Shown here piece by piece: positions 56,827 through 64,000 of a DNA stretch of 64,000 nucleotides. Source of the DNA: Cyclaneusma minus (taxonomy: Eukaryota > Ascomycota > Leotiomycetes > Marthamycetales > Marthamycetaceae). The notes below the pieces were generated by a model. The model saw only the letters and a list, made by a program, of their open reading frames with translations. It was not told where the DNA came from and searched no databases. The stretch covers positions 496,001 to 560,000 of the forward strand of contig JAKZHN010000002.1 in the NCBI GenBank assembly GCA_037179335.1, written 5' to 3'. Within the stretch, counting starts at the first letter, position 1, and each line of letters opens with the position of its first letter. The position numbers and the translations under genes were made by a program.

Positions 56827-59800
56827 CTAAACCCGATTACTCAGCCTCCTCTCCTCCCCCACAATAATAGCAAACAACCTCTTTGCCACAATTTGCTCTT
56901 CCCATCCCGGAACCTTCTTCAAAAACTTCGAAACAAGCTCCAAATGCCACCTCTCAAGCACCATGCTCGTGCCCTGCGAAAATATCTGCTTGCCCAGCAG
57001 CGCTGCCAGCTTGGGATTGTCCTCAATGGCTCGGCTTTTCTTGGGCGACGAGATCTTCGACCGCTGGTAGTATTTGTCGAGCAGTGCCCAGTGCGATTTG
57101 GTCCAGAGGTCGCTGCTGAGTGATGATTTTGCCTTTTCTGGTTTTGCGGGCTCGGTTGTGGTGGAAAGGCCGAGTCGTGCTTGAGCTTGGGCTCGAGCTT
57201 CCGGTCGCAGAGGTGAGAGAGATGGTCTGGCTGGTGGGGGCGAGGAGGCTTCTTCTAAAGCAGATGAGGGTGCGGCAGGGCGGATGGAGAAGATGTTCTC
57301 ATCTGCGCTTTTGCCAGGCTGCAACTTCGGGTAGCCAGTCTGGAACAGGGCATTCTTGCTGGGCTTACCAAACAGAGGTGGACGTGCCTTGTCGTCATCG
57401 AGAGACGATTGGAGATTCACCTTGTTCGGCGACGAGATGGCTAGAGGCTTCCGGAAACTGGGGGGCTCTGCTGTGGATGACGGCCGAGGCGCCTGTGCCG
57501 GTTCTGAGGGTTTGCTCGCAAACAGAGACGAAACTCCGCGGCGGCCTTCGCCCATGGATATCTGGGGATTGAAATTCATCTTCTGCGGTATGCGTCCTAG
57601 GCTAGGTTCTTTCTCGCCTGGGAAGGTCTCGTCCGCTTCGTCTATCGAAGACGATCTTCTGCTTCTTCGACTTGAAACTGTCCCACTCGATAGTTCAACG
57701 GTTGTTTGGGAGAGAGATAAGGTGCTACCAAACAAGGAAGCCGCCTTCTCCGCTCGTTCGGCACTTCCAAGTGGTTTGAAATCAAGCAGCTTCGAGCCTC
57801 CCGTGGCTTGACTTTCTTCCGAGTTTCTTTGACTAGAAGCACGCGATGTGGTGGAAGTATCAGCCAGCTCATCACTGTAAACGAGGCGTTTGCTGTTCTG
57901 TCTCCACGGACTTGGAATCTTGCGTCGTCTTGGCCCTTCGGTGAATTCGAGTCTTGGGGCCTCTGCTCGCTTGGGAGACTCTCGACGCAGTTGCTCTGAC
58001 GGTGAGTCACGATTTCGTGCCTTTGGTGTGTGTTCATCATCGGCGTAACCCCGAGACTCTGACGTGACTATAGACGAGGATCGTTGAGCCTCAGCTAGCC
58101 ACATGTCTTCGTCAGAGTCATCTTCTTCTGGTGCCTCCTCCTCCTCATGGCTCGCCTGATCATCATCTACTTCGTCGTCTATCTCCTGCGACCCTGCTCT
58201 GATAATTGACGATGATCTTTGAGCTTCAGCTAGCCAAGGATCATCCTCTTCGTCTTCGTCTTCGTCTGCGGATCGGTGTGACTCGTCATTTCTAGGTTCA
58301 TTGTCGTCTTCCATATCAGAATTATCGCTATCCGAGCTGATCGTGACAACGTCCTTGCTAGCGGCAATGTTTCTGCTCACGGTGGCTCTTTCCTGAGCCC
58401 ATTCCTCCTCGAGCTTTTCTTGTCTTCTTCGATCCGCCTCGACTTGGCTGCTGGTGAAGCTTACATGGCTGTTCACTACATCGGGACGAGAATGCGATTG
58501 GTCATCAGAGGTCGAATCATCTATCACATCAGAATCCACTTCGAAAACTCGTCCATCTCGATCTCTTTGTACTGCCAATTCTGGGATGTTGCCGAGCCGA
58601 GGTGCATCGGGCTTCAAGGAGGAATTTGAACGACCTTTCGCAGAATTCTGCACATTGGTGTTGTATCCCTTCCCAGAGCCTCCTGGACTTGTGAAAGGGC
58701 TTCTGAGACTATTCGATCGCGCCCTAGGAGTCGAAGGCACCTGTATCGAATCGTGAAGTGCTCGGCCTGTGCGAGCAACAGGCGACAATTCTGGTCTCGC
58801 ATTGAGTGCTGATTGTCCATGTTGAACAGCGTCGCTTTGAGCTGGTGGTCCTCGAGGTAGAGCAGGAAGTTGGGGCGATGAGAATACGATGGGCGGCGTT
58901 TCGATGGCCGCCGGTCGCAGGTCGCGCTTCTGTCGCAAATGGGCCGTGTATGTATATCGTGCCGGTGATGTTGATGGTGGCGAGGATGAAACTTGGTCAT
59001 TCAGCATCGATGAGTTTCCCTGTCTTTGCTCGCCCACCTCTGCACTCGGAGCTTCAGCTTTCTCATTATCCGCTTCTGGTTCTTCGTCCTCGGCCTTTTC
59101 ACTCGCAGTAGGAGATGGTGTGGTCTCAGGCGTTGGGAGTCTTTGAGGCTGATTTTGTACTGAAGGGGACGAACGGGTCACCAACTGCCTGGCTCCACCA
59201 GGCGTGAATCTTTCATCTCGCAAGGCCTTCGAAGAAGAAGAGGATCCATCAGTCTGGTCAATTTTAAGCGGACTAGCTGCTCTCAGAATGCTTGATGGTA
59301 TAGTAGAAAAAGAGTCGTCTGGAATTTCGGCTTGCTTCAGCTGTGACACCGCCGACCGCAGAGCTGGTTTTGAAGCATTTCCCCCAGGGGCAGCACCTTT
59401 CCGTGTCTGAATGTTTTTGGCGAAAGCAGCTATGTGCGATTTCAGACTCTGCACTGACTGATTCGCAGGATTGGCCTCGGTCGTTGCTGTTGTAGGTGCT
59501 CCTGAAGCTGCAATTCCACCACTATAGTCATGTTGCACTGAATCCTCTGGCAAGTGAGTCGCTTTGTCCGGAGCGGAGTTCAGGTTGTTGCGCAGCTCTC
59601 GAATCGCGGGACTGTTGAGATGTTGTCTTATAGAAGGCACCGAATCAACCGAGATCATACTGAAGCCTTCGCCTTCTAGTATTGTGTCGGATTCTCGGTA
59701 ACCAGCGCCATTCACGTCATCATAATATTGGTCTGAGTCCCCGTAATTTCGTTCTTGCTCTCTGTCGGCATGATCCGAGTTCACAACCCCTATGTTTTGT

Positions 59801-60702
59801 GGACTCGTCCACCCCACTCGCTCAGGAGTTTCCTCTCGTGGGTCGAACACGGCCAACGTGACATCCCCTTCTTCACCGATAGACCCTTCTTCCGTTGTTG
59901 CCGTAGCTGTCGAGCGTATAGTGGAATATGCTGACTCCGAAGAAGGGGAATCGGAGCGGACTGATGATCGGGGTACAGCCAAGCTAGCTTGCCGCCCACT
60001 GTGTCTTCTGTTTTCAGGCGCAGCATGCGTTTGCGTCGGTCCTGTCGCCCCAGCATCCTCCACAGCAGCACCGCCTTCGGCCGGCATTGATTTCCGCCCT
60101 CCGGCTTTGTTCTTATCTGTCGAGACCGGATTGGCAGAACGTGTAGTTCGCTGCGTTGCTGGCGTCTCAATTGTGTGTCCACTCTTCCTCCTAGATGATT
60201 GCGCCGTGATCTTCTGCTTTGGCGGACTAACCTCAACGCCCTGGCCTATTTTAAAGTCCCAGTCATCGTCCTCATCATCATCGACAAGGTCGCCTATTGA
60301 CTTGCGTTTCCTGGTAGAAGTTCTACTCGGAAGTGGAGTGGTAATGACTCGACGGCCTCGACCTTGTTTTGGTGTAGCATCTTCCGTGTCAGACAGGCCT
60401 TTGACGGGCACCCTTGTAGTCGTCGTTGTCTCTTGCCTCCGAGTATTCCTATATACAGGCGATGGATCGTGCGTAGGGGTGGAGGCTTGGTACATTTCCT
60501 CGTCGCTGTACTGGTCGGCCTCAACTGTAACTCGAATCCTTTGCGGTGATACGGTGTTGCCGACTTCTAACTCGAATGTCTGCTTTGACGGGGAACTCCC
60601 GGCCATTGGCAGCGAGATGCGCCTGCGATGAGATTTCTCGGGGGATGAGAGGGACCGAGAGCGGTTCAGCGGATCTGGCGAAGAAGTGAAGCGATGTGCC
60701 AT
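56827..60702 (-). CDS. Large disordered AT-hook-like nuclear protein
   Basis: Single long exon, 1291 aa from ATG 60702; the frame is open upstream to 60924 but the 60702 ATG starts a typical Ser/Arg-rich nuclear N-terminus (MAHRFTSSPDPLNRSRS). An AT-hook-like core (PKQGRGRRVITT) lies near residue 100 and a basic TRKRKSIGDL before an acidic run. Most of the protein is Ser/Glu-rich and low complexity. Two acidic copies of a WLAEAQRSSSI unit (DDPWLAEAQRSSSIIRAGSQ and DEDMWLAEAQRSSSIVTSES) mark an internal duplication. The conserved-looking C-terminus (LWTKSHWALLDKYYQRSK ... FSQGTSMVLERWHLELVSKF) is folded and probably the functional domain. Fungal relatives are annotated AT DNA-binding proteins; the function is inferred only. 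Confidence 0.75.
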   Translation of the reverse strand: MAHRFTSSPDPLNRSRSLSSPEKSHRRRISLPMAGSSPSKQTFELEVGNTVSPQRIRVTVEADQYSDEEMYQASTPTHDPSPVYRNTRRQETTTTTRVPVKGLSDTEDATPKQGRGRRVITTPLPSRTSTRKRKSIGDLVDDDEDDDWDFKIGQGVEVSPPKQKITAQSSRRKSGHTIETPATQRTTRSANPVSTDKNKAGGRKSMPAEGGAAVEDAGATGPTQTHAAPENRRHSGRQASLAVPRSSVRSDSPSSESAYSTIRSTATATTEEGSIGEEGDVTLAVFDPREETPERVGWTSPQNIGVVNSDHADREQERNYGDSDQYYDDVNGAGYRESDTILEGEGFSMISVDSVPSIRQHLNSPAIRELRNNLNSAPDKATHLPEDSVQHDYSGGIAASGAPTTATTEANPANQSVQSLKSHIAAFAKNIQTRKGAAPGGNASKPALRSAVSQLKQAEIPDDSFSTIPSSILRAASPLKIDQTDGSSSSSKALRDERFTPGGARQLVTRSSPSVQNQPQRLPTPETTPSPTASEKAEDEEPEADNEKAEAPSAEVGEQRQGNSSMLNDQVSSSPPSTSPARYTYTAHLRQKRDLRPAAIETPPIVFSSPQLPALPRGPPAQSDAVQHGQSALNARPELSPVARTGRALHDSIQVPSTPRARSNSLRSPFTSPGGSGKGYNTNVQNSAKGRSNSSLKPDAPRLGNIPELAVQRDRDGRVFEVDSDVIDDSTSDDQSHSRPDVVNSHVSFTSSQVEADRRRQEKLEEEWAQERATVSRNIAASKDVVTISSDSDNSDMEDDNEPRNDESHRSADEDEDEEDDPWLAEAQRSSSIIRAGSQEIDDEVDDDQASHEEEEAPEEDDSDEDMWLAEAQRSSSIVTSESRGYADDEHTPKARNRDSPSEQLRRESPKRAEAPRLEFTEGPRRRKIPSPWRQNSKRLVYSDELADTSTTSRASSQRNSEESQATGGSKLLDFKPLGSAERAEKAASLFGSTLSLSQTTVELSSGTVSSRRSRRSSSIDEADETFPGEKEPSLGRIPQKMNFNPQISMGEGRRGVSSLFASKPSEPAQAPRPSSTAEPPSFRKPLAISSPNKVNLQSSLDDDKARPPLFGKPSKNALFQTGYPKLQPGKSADENIFSIRPAAPSSALEEASSPPPARPSLSPLRPEARAQAQARLGLSTTTEPAKPEKAKSSLSSDLWTKSHWALLDKYYQRSKISSPKKSRAIEDNPKLAALLGKQIFSQGTSMVLERWHLELVSKFLKKVPGWEEQIVAKRLFAIIVGEERRLSNRV

Positions 60703-61017
60703 GGCTCTGGATTGCAGTGTTTGGGTGTGGAATGCGTCGCAGTGGACGTTGGGCTCTTGCTGGGCTCTCGCGCAAGTAGCAATGGGACTTGTCGATAGCG
60801 TGGTGCTAATGATATAGCACCCGCAGGTACCCAAAAGCGTTATTCCAAGCTTTGCGAAAGTTGAACTTGGACCTTGGATGTTGTTGTTTTGTTTGTTTAC
60901 ATCTACTATTTCTTGGCCAATCACGGCACAGCCTGGCGCCCAACTTCACATCTAGTGGGGACAGCTTCAAGACCCCTTTCTATGCGAGCAACTATGTACT
61001 CTACGCCAGTATTTAGG

Positions 61018-61122
61018 TATTCCCAATTACTGAGAGTATTTCAAATGACCGAAGATATCCAGAATCATTGAGAACATTTAGACTATCAGGAATATTCTGC
61101 CAGCTTGATCAATTACCTGGAG
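61018..61122. repeat. Degenerate 19-bp repeat array (about 5 units)
   Basis: Units include TATTCCCAATTACTGAGAG, TTTCAAATGACCGAAGATA, TCCAGAATCATTGAGAACA and TTTAGACTATCAGGAATA at about 19-base spacing, matching the other arrays. No TIRs were found around it. Confidence 0.78.
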
Positions 61123-61580
61123 AAGAAAGGTTCACTTCAATTCGAGTCATGTCTGATCTGCCGGTTGCTGTGGCGGAGTGAAACATCCGGCCCGCATAAA
61201 AGTATGTCCGAGTGGGTGGCAAAGGCTAAAGTCACGCCAAAGATACCTCCCATTATTAATCCATCACCACGCCATTACCTTACGGAAAAGGGCGAAGACG
61301 TTCCGTCCTCTCGGAAGCAGAGGACGAAGTCTTGGATCCCGCCATACAAGACGGTGACAAACTCTAAATGGCTCGACTGGGCTACATCAGCGCGACATTC
61401 GCATTCCCATCTCCCTCGGCACCTTTGGCGGTACCAGCACCGCGTCGAAAAGTCTCAAAAGCTTCTTTCTGATTTCAAAGACTGGTAGTCCGAATGACGT
61501 TATTTGCTCTGAGGGTGGCTTACACTATCCATCCTGACGCCTTTGCAGATGACCTGGCTGCTTTCCAATCCCTGATCTGA

Positions 61581-61592
61581 TATAAGTATATA
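61581..61592 (+). promoter_or_regulatory. TATA box of the AsaB-like gene
   Basis: TATAAGTATATA lies about 130 bases upstream of the ATG at 61720, in a pyrimidine-rich leader context. Confidence 0.55.
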
Positions 61593-61719
61593 GCTTTCTC
61601 TCCGAGTGTTCTCGAATTCCCTCTCATACTCACCATCTCAATACATTCATCTCCTTCAGCAGTGTCACAAGTTCAAAGACATTTATTCATACAGAACCCC
61701 TATCCCGAGAACCTCCAAA

Positions 61720-62658
61720 ATGGCTACTGCGGCCCCTCTCCACGTTTCTCCAGCCCACAACCTCTCCCAGTCCGCTCGCACCGAAGCAGTCGGCCAAACT
61801 ACCAACACAACTACCACTCCCTCCTACACCATCCCTCGCGGAGACACCACCCTCGAACTCAACTACTTCACACCCCCCGAAGACGGTTCCATCCCCTTCA
61901 ACTACGTCGAAGACCCGCCAGCCGGCCAGCCGCAACGCAATTTCGGCGATTTCTACCAATCCGTCCGCATGCACGACATCCGCGGCCGCGAATCCGACTA
62001 CTACCTAGACAAAGACGCTTTCCAAGTCATCCAAAACGTGCCCGAGTCCGCCGAGCGAGACTTCGCCGACGACGAGTCCATCAAGAAAAACTACTACCCT
62101 GAGATTGAGAAACTGCTTTTGGAAAACGTGCCTGGCGCAAAAAGAGTGGTTTTCTTCGACCACACTATCCGCCGCGCCAACCCCAACGCTCACCGTGCTC
62201 CCGTAACGCGCGTACACATCGACCAAACCGCCGCCTCGACCAAGCTCCGCGTCGAGCACCATCTCCCCGAAGAAGCCGAGAAGCTTCTGCAAGGCCGTTA
62301 CAGCATCATCAACGTATGGCGTCCGCTCAACGGCCCCGTTGCCAGCTTCCCGCTGGGTTTCGCGTCATCTGCTACTGTCGAGAACGAAGATTTGATTCCG
62401 ATCAGACATATCTATCCGGATCGCGAAGGGCAGACTGCCGGTGTGAGGTATAACCCGGGCCAGAAGTGGCATTACTTGAGTGGGATGACGAACAATGAGA
62501 GGTTGCTGTTGGAGTGCTTTGATTCGGAGGCGCTGAAGGAGGGGAGTAAGGTGCAGGGGGGCAGGGTGCCACATACTGCTTTTACGGACCCGAGGACCCC
62601 TGAGAATGCTCCTGGGAGGGAGAGTATCGAGGTCAGGGCTTTGGTGTTTGGTCCTTAG
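61720..62658 (+). CDS. CmcJ/AsaB-like oxygenase (GA4-desaturase family)
   Basis: Single-exon, 312 aa. The sequence matches the fungal AsaB/CmcJ-like family often annotated as hydroxylase/desaturase or 7-alpha-cephem-methoxylase-like: ELNYFTPPEDGSIPFNYVED, MHDIRGRESDYYLDKDAFQV, VVFFDHTIRRANPNAHRAPV, TRVHIDQTAASTKLRVEHHL (His-x-Asp), RYSIINVWRPLNGPV and EVRALVFGP at the end. The HxD and a later HYLSGM suggest an iron-dependent oxygenase site, but the cofactor is inferred. ATG 61720 begins the conserved protein (MATAAPLHVSPAHN); the upstream open frame is leader. Relatives occur in secondary-metabolite clusters, though none is seen next to it here. Confidence 0.88.
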   Translation: MATAAPLHVSPAHNLSQSARTEAVGQTTNTTTTPSYTIPRGDTTLELNYFTPPEDGSIPFNYVEDPPAGQPQRNFGDFYQSVRMHDIRGRESDYYLDKDAFQVIQNVPESAERDFADDESIKKNYYPEIEKLLLENVPGAKRVVFFDHTIRRANPNAHRAPVTRVHIDQTAASTKLRVEHHLPEEAEKLLQGRYSIINVWRPLNGPVASFPLGFASSATVENEDLIPIRHIYPDREGQTAGVRYNPGQKWHYLSGMTNNERLLLECFDSEALKEGSKVQGGRVPHTAFTDPRTPENAPGRESIEVRALVFGP

Positions 62659-62954
62659 GTGATGCTGCAGGAGTTCGTAACTTCGTTGTATATTGGTAAT
62701 GTGATTATGGTATCTTGCGCTCTTAGCTAGCTATTATGAGTTAATGGATGACGATTCTGGTAACATCACGAGCTCTTCTCCGCACAATTCACGTATTGTT
62801 TTCAGGGTACTATTAGGCCTCTTCTGCAAATTTGGCAATGTCTTCTTATTTGCCATACCGTTCTACCATCCGAGTCCCGCTAACCACCGCGTTGGATGAT
62901 GCCTAATTGCCTACTGCCATACGCCTATGATACAATAAAGCCAGCCTATGTCGT

Positions 62955-63961
62955 TCATTCAAGCATTGATGCCTGGTTGGTGTAGAGCACATCCACCACA
63001 CTGCTCAGCTTCTCGATCGTAGCCAGAGCTGCATCGTAACCCTCGTCCCTCTCAGTCTCATCATAAATGATAAGACAGCCCGCACCTTGGTCTAGAACAC
63101 CAATGATGACCTTGTCTAGGATCATCTGTGACAGTTTACGCTCCACCTGCTGTGTGTCGAGCCCCACCATCTTTGCAATATGATCAATCTCAACTCGTGA
63201 GAACGGCTCAATGACCTTGATCAAGTTTTGCTCCAACATGGCATCGTAGAGTCGTCGCAGGTGGTTGCGGATGAAGACATCGCTACCCAGCTCGTACTTG
63301 TAATCGCCCAGTGCCTTCTCGTATTCCTCCAACGATCGGTTGGCGTGTGCACGAGCGACCGCTTTCATGGCCTCGAGATTCTTGCCGGCATACTTCACCG
63401 CTTGCTTCGACGTCATGAGTTGATTGACGTCGTCAACTGCATTGAGCATGATCTTGCAAAGAAGCATGTACTGAAGCGCCGCCGTTGCTTTCAGAGGTTC
63501 GTCTTGGGTATGGTATCCATCGAGAGCTTCTATGAAGTATGAGAACGCGGTATTGAAATCCTTATCCTCAGCGTGGAGCATTCCCGATTGCATGTCAAGA
63601 CCAGCCTGCAAAAGAGGAGGCGTGTAGACTGAAGCAGCACTTGTCCTTGCACTGGTCAACGCAGCACGTCCCTTTGCCACATTCCCAAGCGCATGATACA
63701 CCCTTGATTCGAGAAGTTGAACTTCCACTAGAACCAGCTTGTCGTCCAGGCGCTTCAATTCGCGAAGAAGACTGTTGATGAGGGTGAGGGCTTCGTAGTA
63801 TGACTGCTTGGCCATGTACAAGGTAACCAGACGGGTCTCGAGATTCTGGCGAAGGAAGCCTCGCTTTTCGGACGTGGCCCATTCGATACATGACTTTGTG
63901 ACGGCGATTTGGGTGTCGGTGGTGTTTGGGATGGCGCTGAAGAGATCTAGCAGTTGCCGTA
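62955..63961 (-). CDS. RPN6: 26S proteasome lid subunit Rpn6 (PSMD11), C-terminal exon, cut by window end
   Basis: Scaffold subunit of the 19S lid. The last exon (63961-62955, 1007 bases) is preceded by an intron ending TTTACAG at 63962; upstream exons lie beyond the window. Visible: RQLLDLFSAIPNTTDTQIAV, TKSCIEWATSEKRGFLRQNL, a tetratricopeptide-like helical region and the PCI domain (YKYELGSDVFIRNHLRRLYD, NLIKVIEPFSRVEIDHIAKM, QVERKLSQMILDKVIIGVLD, LIIYDETERDEGYDAAL), ending NQASMLE. This matches the Rpn6 C-terminus well. Confidence 0.96.
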
Positions 63962-64000
63962 CTGTAAATCGCCACGTCAGTAACGAAACTCGTCGTCGCA

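Larger units (their letters stand above)
60703..61719. other. Divergent intergenic region with a repeat array
   Basis: Promoters of the AT-hook-like gene and of the AsaB-like gene. Contains the 19-bp array at 61018-61122 and a TATA element at 61581. No gene is recognised. Confidence 0.5.

Overview
The window is a gene-dense, intron-rich nuclear segment of a filamentous ascomycete (Pezizomycotina). The evidence is short introns of about 50-75 bases with GT..AG ends, fungal-type genes throughout (AA9 monooxygenase, cellobiose dehydrogenase, GH6 and GH5 cellulases with CBM1, fungal SLATT protein, DUF7053 protein, CmcJ/AsaB-like oxygenase) and a fungal-type U2 snRNA. A Leotiomycete-like plant-associated or saprotrophic fungus is an inference from content only.

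Layout. 1-955: 5' part of ELP3 (-), sharing a divergent promoter with mitochondrial succinyl-CoA ligase alpha (+, 1325-2612). 3957-6383: rhodopsin/PTH11-like membrane protein (-). 8205-8397: U2 snRNA (-). 9017-22221: lignocellulose block with CBM1-GH5 endoglucanase (-), CBM1-GH6 cellobiohydrolase (-), AA9 LPMO (+), cellobiose dehydrogenase with CBM1 (+) and a frameshifted monocarboxylate-type MFS transporter (-). 23190-24279: LaeA-like methyltransferase. 26799-34231: protein of unknown function, DUF7053 protein, PNPOx-like/ferredoxin-reductase fusion, gene relic, dienelactone hydrolase. 35021-46213: TAPT1/EMP65 protein, PWWP-like protein, CCCH zinc finger/FG-repeat (Nup42-like) protein, DUG2-like WD40-M20 peptidase. 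47509-53333: TIM17, SLATT 2TM protein, Ntn asparaginase/threonine aspartase. 53747-63961: coiled-coil protein with internal repeats, AT-hook-like protein, AsaB-like oxygenase, RPN6 (cut by the window end).

The four secreted enzymes make biochemical sense together: GH6 and GH5 cleave cellulose chains, the AA9 enzyme cleaves them oxidatively, and cellobiose dehydrogenase oxidises the cellobiose released and can supply electrons to AA9 enzymes. The neighbouring transporter gene appears broken.

The most unusual structure is non-coding. A family of short elements with CAGTG...CACTG ends, several flanked by TA, lies in intergenic DNA (26158, 38373, 40250, 51207, 55483). Three of these (40250, 51207, 55483) contain runs of a degenerate, quasi-palindromic repeat of about 19 bp, and the same repeat occurs without recognisable ends at 24319, 25088, 30122 and 61018. 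Separately, three otherwise unrelated proteins and one gene relic share a C-terminal helical motif. Both observations come from reading by eye; no alignment or database search was run. Splice sites were chosen by reading frame, GT/AG and family fit, and spliced lengths were checked for divisibility by three.
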